A DNA stretch of 13,001 nt from Bacteroidota bacterium (GCA_018969455.1 JAGWYI010000052.1:1-13001); one strand, 5' to 3'. Positions 1-7,244 are shown, counted from the stretch's first letter. Program-made: numbers and translations. Notes: generated by a model from the sequence alone, not told the origin.

Positions 1-531
1 CGCTTCCTCGCGGCCTTTGTTGAGTTTGTTGGAAACCAGTGCGAGGGCAGCCTTTACAGCCAGAAAGGCATTTTCGGCATCGGCGCGTTCTTTTGCCGAA
101 ATTTTGTTGCGGCGGTGGGCGAAAACGGCGCGCGTCCGTTTGGGCTTTTCAGGAGCCGGGGAGTTTACCTCTGTCACCAGGCTTGGCGTTGCTGGGTCTG
201 GCCTTTGCCAGGTTTGGTTGTTGCTTATTTGGGTTTCAAGGGGCTTTTGTGGGGAATGCAGCATCCACCAGGCTCCGGCGCCGAGAATTACTGCGGCTGC
301 GGCGACACGCAACAACCGGCGGTTCGGGGTGTAAAGCACCCGCATAGGAGGCCTTCCTTCAAACGAAACGGCTTGTTCGGCCTGGATTGCCTGGAACAAA
401 GGCGCAAATGATTGCAGGCGTGGATCAACCGCTCCCGAGTTGAAATAGCGTTGGAGCAGTTTTTCTTCTTCCAAACTGGTTTCGCCCTCCCAGTAGCGGT
501 TCAGTAAATCTGTTATTTCTGCGTATTTCAT
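1..531 (-). CDS. Anti-sigma-like one-TM membrane protein (partial, C-terminus cut)
   Basis: The minus-strand frame is open from ATG at 531 to the window edge (177 codons, no stop), so the C-terminus is missing. The ATG overlaps the sigma-factor stop in an ATGA arrangement (528-531), indicating translational coupling. The N-terminus (about residues 1-30, with LLNRYWEGETSLEEE) resembles the short acidic N-terminal segment of small proteins encoded just downstream of Bacteroidota ECF sigma genes. One hydrophobic segment lies at about residues 73-92 (LLRVAAAAVILGAGAWW). A proline-rich linker follows, then a lysine- and alanine-rich helix with LVSNKLNKG near residue 166, also typical of this class. 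The likely role is to hold the sigma factor at the membrane or modulate its release. No zinc-binding HxxxCxxC motif is visible, so it is not a classical zf-HC2 anti-sigma factor. The role is inferred from context and layout, not from a demonstrated domain. Confidence 0.72.
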   Translation of the reverse strand, partial: MKYAEITDLLNRYWEGETSLEEEKLLQRYFNSGAVDPRLQSFAPLFQAIQAEQAVSFEGRPPMRVLYTPNRRLLRVAAAAVILGAGAWWMLHSPQKPLETQISNNQTWQRPDPATPSLVTEVNSPAPEKPKRTRAVFAHRRNKISAKERADAENAFLAVKAALALVSNKLNKGREEA

Positions 532-1043
532 GGTGTAATGGTTTCAATTCCAATGAGTTTTTCGCGGATGGCTTTGCGGGCCCGGTGCAGGTTGACTTTA
601 ACCTGATCCAGGCTTATGTCCATTAAATCGGATATTTCTTCATACGTGAGCGCCTCTATATCGCGCAAATGCATCGCAATGCGTTGCTTTTCAGGCAGTT
701 CATGCATCAATTTTCGAATCTGTTCAATCAAATCGTTGCTTTCCAGGGCATCGGCGGGGGTCGCATGCTGATCGATGCCTTCGGGCGCGGCTTCCAGCGG
801 CTGGGCGCGCCGTATGCTGCGTGCGCGGTTTTTGTCGAGCGCCCGGTTGCGCGTAAGCGTCATACACCACGCTTCCCAGCTTTGAACCCGATTTGTTTGA
901 TCGTCATCGGTTTTCCACACTTTTTCCATAACTTCCTGCACAATATCTTCCGCCTCGTGCAAATTCCCGGTAATTTTCAGCGCAAACCGAAACAGCTTGT
1001 GCCGAATGGGGAATATCTGTTGTTGGAAGATTGTCCTGTTCAT
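528..1043 (-). CDS. ECF-type RNA polymerase sigma factor (sigma-70 family)
   Basis: This 171-residue protein has the usual length of an ECF sigma factor. Region 2 spans about residues 11-79 (FPIRHKLFRFALKI, then AEDIVQEVMEKVW, and SWEAWCMTLTRNRALD with the basic patch KNRARSIRR). Region 4 spans about residues 105-165, with a helix-turn-helix at LTYEEISDLMDISLDQVKV followed by NLHRARKAIREKL. The start chosen is ATG 1043, because it begins the family-typical MNRTIFQQQIFPIRHKLFRFAL. An in-frame TTG at 1103 would add 20 unrelated residues and sits inside the predicted promoter. The stop overlaps the next gene's ATG (ATGA), so the pair forms one operon. It should direct RNA polymerase to a small regulon including its own promoter. 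The inducing signal cannot be read from the sequence. Confidence 0.93.
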   Translation of the reverse strand: MNRTIFQQQIFPIRHKLFRFALKITGNLHEAEDIVQEVMEKVWKTDDDQTNRVQSWEAWCMTLTRNRALDKNRARSIRRAQPLEAAPEGIDQHATPADALESNDLIEQIRKLMHELPEKQRIAMHLRDIEALTYEEISDLMDISLDQVKVNLHRARKAIREKLIGIETITP

Positions 1044-1103
1044 AAATGGTGTGCCAGGGTTACAATGCGGTGTTTTTGCTTTCAATTCGTTTGATACATG
1101 CAA

Positions 1104-1128
1104 GACGAACCCTCGTCGAAAATGTTAC
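1104..1128 (-). promoter_or_regulatory. ECF-type promoter of the sigma/anti-sigma operon
   Basis: Read on the minus strand, GTAAC (1128-1124) is followed after exactly 16 bases by CGTC (1107-1104). This matches the general ECF promoter layout: a -35 containing AAC and a -10 containing CGTC. Transcription would begin near 1097, leaving about a 50-base leader before ATG 1043. Autoregulation by the adjacent sigma factor is inferred from the motif and position. Confidence 0.55.
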
Positions 1129-1173
1129 AAACGGGCGATAAAAAAAGATTTTTTTACAGATAATTTTATATTT

Positions 1174-1201
1174 AATATTTTATTCATTTAAATAAAATAT
1201 T
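1174..1201. repeat. AT-only perfect inverted repeat
   Basis: AATATTTTATT (1174-1184) and its exact complement AATAAAATATT (1191-1201) flank a six-base loop. The repeat lies within a nearly pure A/T stretch (about 1141-1214) between the acyltransferase stop and the sigma promoter. It may separate the two same-direction transcription units, but it has no GC pairs and no adjacent U-tract, so its terminator function is doubtful. Confidence 0.35.
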
Positions 1202-1214
1202 TTATAAAATAAAA

Positions 1215-2330
1215 TTATTTTAAATCTAAAAATGGTTTTTCGATAAATCGCCAGCTCAGGCGCGCGAGCGCATACGTGGCTGCGAAGGCGAGCAGCATGT
1301 ATGCGATTTGTACCCACATCAAGGGCAGGCCGGCGGCCTCGAGCGGTTGCTGAATGTACCAATAATAAGGCATACGCAAGAGTTGATGAAATACATACAG
1401 TCCGTAACTGTACATCCCGATGTGTCGGAGAAAGGCATTTTGGCACAGGCTTTTCACCAGGCTTTTTTCACAAAGGGCCAGGTAAACAAAGCCGGTGAAG
1501 GCCAAACCGGCCAGGGTTCCGCGCAGGTGATAATGGTGTTTTACAAATTCATCGTTTTGGGCCACCAGAAAATAGAGCAATCCAAAAAAGGTGAGAAAGC
1601 TCAGGTCGCGAATGATTATTTGTTCTATTCCTTTGAATGTTAAGCGTTTGTGGAATAACAAGGTGGCAAGGAGGCTGCCGCCGGCCAAGCCATCGAGCCG
1701 GCAATAGGGCAAAACGTAGGCGGCTACCGACCATTCCTTGCCCACCAGGGCATCGGTGTTCATGCGGGCCTGCTGGCTGAATGCAAGGATGAAAACACAG
1801 AGAACGGGAATCCATTTGCGTGGCAACAGCCAAATGATGAGCGGCCAAAAGAGGTAAAACTGTTCTTCCACTGCCAACGACCAAAGATGACTCAAGCCTG
1901 CATAATTGGTTTGATACAGCCAGCCTTCGTTCAGGAAGGCGTCTTTGAGGGCCATGGCTACATTGGGGACAAAGGCAAGCAGCCAGGCCATGGAGTCGTA
2001 TCCACGCCACATCCGGCTTGGGTCGACGAGCAAAATGGCCAGCATGGCATATAATACAACGGTGTAGTAAAGCGGGAAAATGCGCAAAAAGCGCCGCCAG
2101 TAAAACCCCCGGAAATAAGCGGGGGAATCTTTTGTTTTAAGTAAAATACCGGTGATAAGAAAACCGGATAAAACAAAAAACAAATCAACGCCCAGCCAGC
2201 CGCTGTGCGCCAATTCCCACCACCAGCGCGTACCAAATTGCGGCTGGAATAAAAAATGGCTCGACAGTACCATCAGGGTGGCCAGGCCGCGTACCCCATC
2301 GAGCGCCGAAATTCTGGAGATATTGCTCAT
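1215..2330 (-). CDS. Membrane acyltransferase, acyltransferase 3 (OafA/YrhL) family
   Basis: This 371-residue protein is hydrophobic throughout, with about ten membrane segments, and is a typical length for the family. Family motifs appear in order: RISALDGVRGLA at residues 6-17, with His25 in the following SSHF; GVDLFFVLSGFLI ending near residue 59; FYWRRFLRIFPLYY at about 76-89; HLWSLAVEEQFYLFWP at about 148-163; SYGLYVFHQLL and a terminal RFIEKPF. Such proteins transfer acetyl or other acyl groups across the inner membrane onto surface polysaccharides, peptidoglycan or other exported molecules. The acceptor here is unknown. ATG 2330 was chosen because it leads directly into the conserved N-terminus; an upstream in-frame ATG at 2360 would add only ten non-family residues. 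It diverges from aceE across about 120 bases, and no clear minus-strand promoter motif was found there. Confidence 0.9.
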   Translation of the reverse strand: MSNISRISALDGVRGLATLMVLSSHFLFQPQFGTRWWWELAHSGWLGVDLFFVLSGFLITGILLKTKDSPAYFRGFYWRRFLRIFPLYYTVVLYAMLAILLVDPSRMWRGYDSMAWLLAFVPNVAMALKDAFLNEGWLYQTNYAGLSHLWSLAVEEQFYLFWPLIIWLLPRKWIPVLCVFILAFSQQARMNTDALVGKEWSVAAYVLPYCRLDGLAGGSLLATLLFHKRLTFKGIEQIIIRDLSFLTFFGLLYFLVAQNDEFVKHHYHLRGTLAGLAFTGFVYLALCEKSLVKSLCQNAFLRHIGMYSYGLYVFHQLLRMPYYWYIQQPLEAAGLPLMWVQIAYMLLAFAATYALARLSWRFIEKPFLDLK

Positions 2331-2398
2331 TTGATGGGCAAAGAAACGGCAAAATTGCACCCTTTTTACTTCTTTAAAACCTTTTCCATAAAGACAGG

Positions 2399-2428
2399 TT
2401 GGAAACGATGTGTAATCGCCTATTTTTG
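2399..2428 (+). promoter_or_regulatory. Bacteroidota-type promoter of aceE
   Basis: TTG (2399-2401), a 19-base spacer and TATTTTTG (2421-2428) match the TTG/TAnnTTTG consensus of the Bacteroidota primary sigma factor. The -7 element ends 24 bases before the aceE ATG, so the leader would be very short. Confidence 0.6.
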
Positions 2429-2451
2429 CCGGGAATTCAACTTTATATCCA

Positions 2452-5130
2452 ATGGGAGAACAATTTCAACCGGAAGACTGGAAACTGGAGCAAGGCGAAT
2501 GGCTCGACGCTTTGGAAGAGGTTTTAGAAGCACATGGCGCCGAACGCACGGGCGCTCTTTTTCAGCAATTGCGCCGACTTTTGGCGCGAAAAGGCGTTGC
2601 AACGGGCGGCGCCGCGCTCAATACCCCTTATATGAATACCATTGCCCCCGACGATCAACCAGCCTATCCGGGTGACCTGGAAATGGAGCAACGGATTGAA
2701 AATATCATCCGCTGGAATGCGCAAGCCATGGTTTTGCACGCACAAGATAAAGATTTGGCCCTGGGAGGCCACATTGCCACTTTTGCGGCATGTGCAACCA
2801 TGTTGGAGGTATTGTTTAATCATTTTTTGCGGAAACGCTCAGCCGATTACGGCGGAGACCTGCTTATGTTTCAGGGCCATGCCTCCCCGGGTGTGTACGC
2901 ACGTGCCGTGTGGGAAGGTCGTTTGCCGCTTGAAGCCATTGCCAATTTCCGCCAGGAAACGCTGGGAGGCGTATCGAGTTACCCGCACCCACGCCGCATG
3001 CCGCATTTTTGGCAAGCGCCTACCGTGAGCATGGGCCTGGGACCTATGACGGCCATTTACCAGGCTCGATTTATGAAATACCTCGAAAATCGCGGCCTTA
3101 AACCCGAGAACGGAGGAAAAGTATGGCATTTTATTGGAGATGGAGAAATTGACGAGCCCGAAATTTATGGCACCATCGGCATGGCCAGCCGCGAAAACCT
3201 TAATAACCTGGTCTTTGTGGTGCATTGCAACCTGCAACGCCTCGATGGACCAGTGCGTGGAAACGGCAAAATTATTCAGGAAGTGGAACGCCATTTCTTC
3301 GGCGCATCCTGGGAGGTTATCAAAGTAGTTTGGGGTTCTGAATGGGATGAATTATTCGCCAAAGACGAAGATGGCGTGTTGCTCGATCGTCTGGAGGCGC
3401 TCATTGATGGAGAATACCAGGAAATGACCAATATGGATGGCGCTTCCATTCGGCAAAAACTGGTAAATGACAATCCTAAAATTGCCGCCCTCTTATCGGA
3501 TTATTCAGATGAAGACCTCAAAAAGATGCGACGCGGAGGCCATGATGCGCTTAAAGTATTTGCTGCCTACCAACACGCCGTGAAATCAGATAAACCTGTA
3601 GCCATTATTGTAAAAACGGTAAAGGGCTACGGCATGGGTAAGGCCGCCGAAGGGAAAAATAAAGCGCACCAAACGAAAGACTTAAGTGATGAAAGCCGCA
3701 TAGAAACCAAAAATCGCTACAACATTCCGCTTAGCGACGAGGCCGCCAAGGCTGCCGAATTCTGGTTTCCCGGCCCCGATGATGCGGCCACGCAATACCT
3801 GCATGCGCGCCGAAAGGCATTGGGTGGTTATTTGCCCGAGCGCATTGAAGATCATGCGCCGTTTAATTTGCCCGAAATCGGTATTTTTGAAAAACTGTTG
3901 AAAGGCGCTGCAGCATCGGGCAATAAAGCGCAATCTACCACAGGCGCCATGATCGACATCATGAGCCAACTGATTCGAAACCAGGAAGTTGGTAAATACA
4001 TTGTGCCCATTGTGCCCGATGAGGCCCAAACCTTTGGTATGGAGCCTTTGTTTAATTCGGCCCAAATCTGGAACCAGAAAGGCCAGTTGTACACCCCGCT
4101 TGAAATTGGTATCTCGGTTATTAAATACAAGGAATCCAAAACGGGTCAGGTTTTGCAGGAGGGGATCAATGAAGACGGCGCCACGGCTTCCTTTACGGCC
4201 GCCGGAACAGCCTATGCGCTGCATGGACTTCCAATGGTTCCTTTCTACATCTATTATTCCATGTTTGGCTTTCAGCGCGTGGGCGACATGGTATGGGCTG
4301 CCGCTGATATGATGTGTAAAGGTTTTTTGTTGGGCGGCACAGCCGGACGCACCACGCTGAACGGAGAGGGTTTGCAGCATCAGGATGGGCATTCGCACCT
4401 GATCGCGCAAACGGTACCGGCGGTGATCAGTTACGACCCGGCTTTTGCCTACGAATTAGCGGTAATCGTTCACGATGGTTTGCGCCGCATGTACGTTGAA
4501 AATGAGCATAAAATATATTATATCACCTTGTACAACGAGAACCTGTTGATGCCCGAAATGCCCGCAAATGTAGAGGAAGGCATCAAAAAAGGCATGTACC
4601 GCTTCAAAAAAGCGGATAAAAAGCCGGTGAAAGCGGGCGTTAAGGCCCATTTGTTTGGTTCCGGGGTGATTATGGACCAGGTGTTAAAAGCCGCAGAAAT
4701 TCTGGAGTCGGAAGGTGTGCGCACCGATGTGTGGAGCGTTACTTCCTGGTCGGAACTGTACCGGGAAGCCAGTGCCTGTGAACGCTACAATCTTTTGCAT
4801 CCGGGTGTGCCCGAGAAAGAGGCCTATGTTCAAACCCTTTTGAAGGGTGAAGAGGGGGTATTTGTAAGCGCCAACGACTGGATGAAAATGACTGCGGGCC
4901 AATTGGCTCCCTGGATGCCGGCCGATTTTGTGAGTTTGGGAACAGATGGTTTTGGTTTGAGCGAAAGCCGTGAAAACCTGCGAGATTATTTTGAAATCAG
5001 CGCCAAATACATCGCTTTTGCAGCGGTGCGCCAGTTGCAACGTAAAGGAAAAGTGAGCGATAAAGCAGTGCTGGAATTTATGGAAAAATACGGCATTAAT
5101 CCGGACAAGAAAGATCCTATGTCGGTTTAA
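2452..5130 (+). CDS. aceE: Pyruvate dehydrogenase E1 component, homodimeric type
   Basis: This thiamine-diphosphate enzyme decarboxylates pyruvate and acetylates the lipoyl groups of E2, feeding acetyl-CoA to central metabolism. The 892 residues compare with 887 in E. coli AceE, and recognisable similarity runs from end to end. The ThDP/Mg motif begins GDGEIDEPE at residues 229-237 and closes with HCNLQRLDG (Asn260). The active-site loop KGYGMGKAAEGKNKAHQ contains His406, equivalent to E. coli His407. LQEGINEDGA contains Glu570, equivalent to the catalytic E. coli Glu571. The pyrimidine-binding domain follows (FYIYYSMFGFQRVGD, GRTTLNGEGLQHQDGHSH), then a C-terminal domain ending with LGTDGFGLSESRENLR. 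The acidic N-terminus (about the first 55 residues) corresponds to the E2-docking segment. No E2 or E3 gene is adjacent, so the partners must be encoded elsewhere. The gene has its own promoter and a strong terminator and looks monocistronic. Confidence 0.97.
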   Translation: MGEQFQPEDWKLEQGEWLDALEEVLEAHGAERTGALFQQLRRLLARKGVATGGAALNTPYMNTIAPDDQPAYPGDLEMEQRIENIIRWNAQAMVLHAQDKDLALGGHIATFAACATMLEVLFNHFLRKRSADYGGDLLMFQGHASPGVYARAVWEGRLPLEAIANFRQETLGGVSSYPHPRRMPHFWQAPTVSMGLGPMTAIYQARFMKYLENRGLKPENGGKVWHFIGDGEIDEPEIYGTIGMASRENLNNLVFVVHCNLQRLDGPVRGNGKIIQEVERHFFGASWEVIKVVWGSEWDELFAKDEDGVLLDRLEALIDGEYQEMTNMDGASIRQKLVNDNPKIAALLSDYSDEDLKKMRRGGHDALKVFAAYQHAVKSDKPVAIIVKTVKGYGMGKAAEGKNKAHQTKDLSDESRIETKNRYNIPLSDEAAKAAEFWFPGPDDAATQYLHARRKALGGYLPERIEDHAPFNLPEIGIFEKLLKGAAASGNKAQSTTGAMIDIMSQLIRNQEVGKYIVPIVPDEAQTFGMEPLFNSAQIWNQKGQLYTPLEIGISVIKYKESKTGQVLQEGINEDGATASFTAAGTAYALHGLPMVPFYIYYSMFGFQRVGDMVWAAADMMCKGFLLGGTAGRTTLNGEGLQHQDGHSHLIAQTVPAVISYDPAFAYELAVIVHDGLRRMYVENEHKIYYITLYNENLLMPEMPANVEEGIKKGMYRFKKADKKPVKAGVKAHLFGSGVIMDQVLKAAEILESEGVRTDVWSVTSWSELYREASACERYNLLHPGVPEKEAYVQTLLKGEEGVFVSANDWMKMTAGQLAPWMPADFVSLGTDGFGLSESRENLRDYFEISAKYIAFAAVRQLQRKGKVSDKAVLEFMEKYGINPDKKDPMSV

Positions 5131-5161
5131 ATGCCTCATAGGGCCGAAATATACCAGAATT

Positions 5162-5242
5162 CGCCGGATTTTGTGGATAAACAAGGATGGATTTTGCTGA
5201 TTTATAATGATTTATAAAGATGGTTTTGCGCAAAATCTGGCG
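5162..5242. repeat. Intergenic repeat element bounded by 12-base inverted ends
   Basis: CGCCGGATTTTG (5162-5173) faces CAAAATCTGGCG (5231-5242), an inverted repeat with 11 of 12 positions complementary. Inside are GGATAAACA (5175-5183), a perfect 10-base tandem duplication TGATTTATAA (5198-5207 and 5208-5217), AAGATGG (5217-5223) and the palindrome TTTTGCGCAAAA (5224-5235). The internal words echo the degenerate GGATAAACAGGATTT-like repeats seen between genes in many bacteria. It lies between the aceE stop and its terminator. Confidence 0.5.
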
Positions 5243-5260
5243 GCCTAAAGTATACCATGT

Positions 5261-5295
5261 AAAAAGGGTTTCCCATCTTTTGGGAAACCCTTTTT
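5261..5295 (+). terminator. Intrinsic terminator after aceE
   Basis: A perfect 15-base-pair stem joins AAAAAGGGTTTCCCA (5261-5275) to TGGGAAACCCTTTTT (5281-5295) around a five-base loop (TCTTT). The 3' arm ends in T5. The flanking A5 and T5 mean it could work in both directions. Confidence 0.88.
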
Positions 5296-5314
5296 GATAA
5301 GCATTCAGAAAGTA

Positions 5315-5345
5315 GGATAAACACGAATCGGAGATTTTAAGATGG
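5315..5345. repeat. Second, shorter degenerate copy of the GGATAAACA...AAGATGG repeat
   Basis: GGATAAACA (5315-5323) and AAGATGG (5339-5345) repeat the words seen at 5175-5183 and 5217-5223, in the same order but closer together. The aceE terminator lies between the two copies. This looks like a decayed repeat rather than coding sequence. Confidence 0.35.
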
Positions 5346-5363
5346 CCTTTCTGAAGTGGGAGT

Positions 5364-5409
5364 AAAAAAACAGCCCTCCGTCCTCTCTCCTTTGAAAGGA
5401 CCGGAGGGC
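5364..5409 (-). terminator. Intrinsic terminator on the minus strand
   Basis: Read on the minus strand, GCCCTCCG (5409-5402) pairs perfectly with CGGAGGGC (5380-5373). The stem continues inward with TCCT/AGGA after one bulged G, and TG plus seven T residues (5370-5364) follow. This is a GC-rich stem with a U-tract, so a transcript moving right to left should end here. The only coding candidate nearby is the doubtful ORF at 5440-5571; otherwise this could close a long 3' UTR of the GT9 gene at 5990-6976. Confidence 0.75.
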
Positions 5410-5439
5410 CCCCGCCTTCGGTTATCTTAAATCCGGGCG

Positions 5440-5571
5440 CTAAGCAGCAGTCCGGAAATTTTTCTTGTGTGTGTTGCTTTCAGAATTAAACTCCGAGACA
5501 AAATTCGAAGCGCAATAAAAGTGCAAAAAAGAAGCAGGTTTTAATCGCAAAGAAGTAAGGCCTGTTTTCAT
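5440..5571 (-). CDS. Doubtful 43-residue ORF, possibly part of a small RNA
   Basis: ATG at 5571 opens a 43-codon frame ending with TAG at 5440, about 30 bases before the minus-strand terminator. The peptide begins MKTGLTSLRLKPASF and ends KKNFRTAA, with no recognised domain or membrane segment. In favour are a start, a stop and a terminator in the right order, and a weak promoter-like CATCTTTG (5661-5654, one mismatch to TAnnTTTG, no clear -33 partner). Against it, part of the sequence (TTTGGCGGCTTTGCGGCG before the ATG and CTTTGCG within it) resembles a common intergenic simple-repeat type. It could equally be a noncoding RNA or chance. Confidence 0.2.
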   Translation of the reverse strand: MKTGLTSLRLKPASFLHFYCASNFVSEFNSESNTHKKNFRTAA

Positions 5572-5989
5572 GGTTATCGCCGCAAAGCCGCCAAATCTGA
5601 TCGTTTCTTTCCCTAATCCCGCCGTTCCCTGCTTTTTCGTACTCTTGTTGATGCAAAGATGTGGTTTTTATTTTGAATTATACTAGCTCTCTTTTGAAGT
5701 TTTGGCAAAAAACAGGGAATTTTCATTTTCATTTGTGCAAAAAAAGGCCAATATTCTTGTTTAATTGTTAGTGTTTCGGGAGAATTATTGTTTAATATTT
5801 ATCAATTTGGCAGATAAAATGCATAGTATCGAAATATTTATAAATTCAAAAAAAAGTGCAAAAGAGTGCCGCTTTCTCTAAAAAAGCCGCCGTTTTCTTG
5901 CTAGGGCCGCCGTTTTCTTGTTTGCAGGTATTCGGTCTTAGTCCTTAAATTGTTTGCCGCGAAGAGCAGGAAACCGGTTTCTACCGGAT
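5571..5989. other. Intergenic region with no recognised gene
   Basis: This is the rest of the long gap between the aceE terminator region and the GT9 stop. It is AT-rich from about 5650 to 5880, with no persuasive ORF on either strand and no recognised RNA family. Near the GT9 end are the palindrome GAAACCGGTTTC (5970-5981) and, on the minus strand, a small CCGGT-AGAA-ACCGG hairpin (5987-5974) just after the stop. That hairpin is too weak to call a terminator with confidence. Confidence 0.5.
5868..5920. repeat. Short tandem repeat, units starting GCCGCCGTTTTCTTG
   Basis: GCCGCCGTTTTCTTG occurs exactly at 5886-5900 and again at 5906-5920, a 20-base period. A degraded unit, GCCGCTTTCTCT, precedes it at 5868-5879. 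The array lies about 70 bases beyond the GT9 stop, in a gene-free stretch. Confidence 0.6.
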
Positions 5990-6976
5990 TCAGGGAAGGG
6001 GATCGCAAACTTCGGAAATTGAGATGTATTCGGCGCAACGAAAATGTCCTTCAGGGCATTGTGACTTTCCGTGCAAGCCGCAGGGACGACAGGGTAGGGG
6101 GATCGTTGTTTCCACGATACGGTGATCGGTTGAGAGCGGGGTAAATCCGAATGAAGGCAAAGTGGAGCAGAAAATGGCGGTTACAGGTGCGTTTACTGCA
6201 GATGCCAGGTGCAGCGGCGCCGAATCGTTGACAAAATTGCGTTTTGCGCCCTGCATCAGGGCCGCAGAGCCCAACAAGCTGAGTTGACCTGCCAGATTGA
6301 CTACCTTGGGATGGGATATCGCATCGGCAATATTTTGGCAGGCAATCCGGTCGGAAGGGGCGCCCAGCAAATAAACTTTTGCTTCAGGGGGAAGCGCTGC
6401 AATCAATTCCACCCATTTGTGTGCAGGCCATTGTTTGGTAAACCACACCGAGGTTGGAGCAAGGCAATAATAATCAGAAACCCCTGTTTTCCACACTTGG
6501 GCTTCCTTTAGCGCTTCCGCATCGGGATAAAGTCGGGGCAATTCAGTTGATTGATCGCTCAAATGCTCAATAAGCGACAGGTTCCGGTCAACTTCATGGC
6601 CCTGGCCTATGCGGTGTGGGGCCCGGTGTGAAAACGCCCAGGAAAAAGGGTTTTTATCAAATCCGATGCGATGGGCAGCGCCACTTGCCAGGGTAAGCAA
6701 ACCAGAAGCAGCAAAGCGTTGGCAATTGACCACTGCAAAAAAGCGCTCCTTCCTAAATTGAGTGGCAAGGCGGAACAAGTTTTGGTATTTTCGGGCGCCT
6801 TTGTCCCAAACCCAGGTTTTTGTCAAAATTGGATGGTTTCTTAACAGTCCTTCATTGCCTTTGCGGACGAGCAGGTGAATTTCCGCAGAAGGGAAAAATC
6901 GATGAATCTTTTCAATTAAAGGCGTGGCAAGCACCACGTCGCCCAAAAATGCAGTTTGAATGATTAGAAACTTCAT
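5990..6976 (-). CDS. Glycosyltransferase family 9, ADP-heptose:LPS heptosyltransferase type
   Basis: This 328-residue GT-B protein probably transfers heptose or a related sugar to lipopolysaccharide core at the cytoplasmic face of the inner membrane. The N-terminus MKFLIIQTAFLGDVVLATPL carries Asp13 in the GD motif, matching the conserved catalytic Asp13 of E. coli WaaC. The second domain has the donor-site motif APTSVWFTKQWP (about residues 173-184) and VNDSAPLHLASAVNAPVTAIF (about 249-269), the usual acidic/His donor-binding segment. The C-terminus has a cysteine-rich PCRPCG...CPEGHFRC pattern common in this subfamily. ATG 6976 was chosen because it starts the family N-terminus; the frame stays open upstream to 7474, but that extension would be antisense to a tRNA. 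The gene stands alone, so the exact sugar and acceptor are unknown. Confidence 0.9.
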   Translation of the reverse strand: MKFLIIQTAFLGDVVLATPLIEKIHRFFPSAEIHLLVRKGNEGLLRNHPILTKTWVWDKGARKYQNLFRLATQFRKERFFAVVNCQRFAASGLLTLASGAAHRIGFDKNPFSWAFSHRAPHRIGQGHEVDRNLSLIEHLSDQSTELPRLYPDAEALKEAQVWKTGVSDYYCLAPTSVWFTKQWPAHKWVELIAALPPEAKVYLLGAPSDRIACQNIADAISHPKVVNLAGQLSLLGSAALMQGAKRNFVNDSAPLHLASAVNAPVTAIFCSTLPSFGFTPLSTDHRIVETTIPLPCRPCGLHGKSQCPEGHFRCAEYISISEVCDPLP

Positions 6977-7030
6977 TGGACAAAGTTCGGGTTCGATTGG
7001 TAAAAAAGTGTGATTTTGGAAAAAAAATGC

Positions 7031-7060
7031 TTGTAAAAATAAAAATACCATATACCTTTG
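7031..7060 (+). promoter_or_regulatory. Promoter of tRNA-Leu(CAG)
   Basis: TTG (7031-7033), a 19-base spacer and TACCTTTG (7053-7060) match the Bacteroidota consensus exactly. Transcription would start about 50 bases before the tRNA. The site diverges from the GT9 gene. Confidence 0.75.
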
Positions 7061-7119
7061 CAGCCGCTCTTGAAAAAGGATCAAAAAAGGGGTTTTTTGT
7101 CTTTTTTTTGTCTTAAATT

Positions 7120-7201
7120 GCGGGAATGGCGGAATTGGTAGACGCATACGTTTCAGGGGCGTACGCCGCAAGGTGTGCGGGTTCGACTCCCGCTTCCCGC
7201 A
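7120..7201 (+). tRNA. tRNA-Leu, anticodon CAG
   Basis: The acceptor arms GCGGGAA (7120-7126) and TTCCCGC (7194-7200) pair fully, with A7201 as discriminator. The D stem is GCG/CGC. The anticodon stem TACGT/GCGTA closes the loop TTCAGGG, giving anticodon CAG at 7154-7156, which reads CUG. A long variable arm, as in class II tRNAs, precedes the T arm CGGGTTCGACTCCCG. CCA is not encoded. All canonical arms can be drawn, so it looks functional. Confidence 0.96.
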
Positions 7202-7211
7202 CTTGATTTTC

Positions 7212-7244
7212 AAAGGACTATGCTTCGGCGTGGTCCTTTTTTTT
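7212..7244 (+). terminator. Intrinsic terminator of tRNA-Leu(CAG)
   Basis: A 12-base-pair stem (7212-7223 with 7228-7239, two G-T wobbles) closes a TTCG tetraloop, and a T-run extends to 7244. It begins 10 bases after the tRNA. Confidence 0.85.

Noticed and set aside
3682..4410. A 242-codon minus-strand frame inside aceE
   Set aside because: It is the antisense shadow of a strongly conserved gene and has no recognisable protein features.
5868..5920. The tandem repeats as a CRISPR array
   Set aside because: There are only two exact units with a five-base gap, which is far too short for spacers, and no cas genes are nearby.
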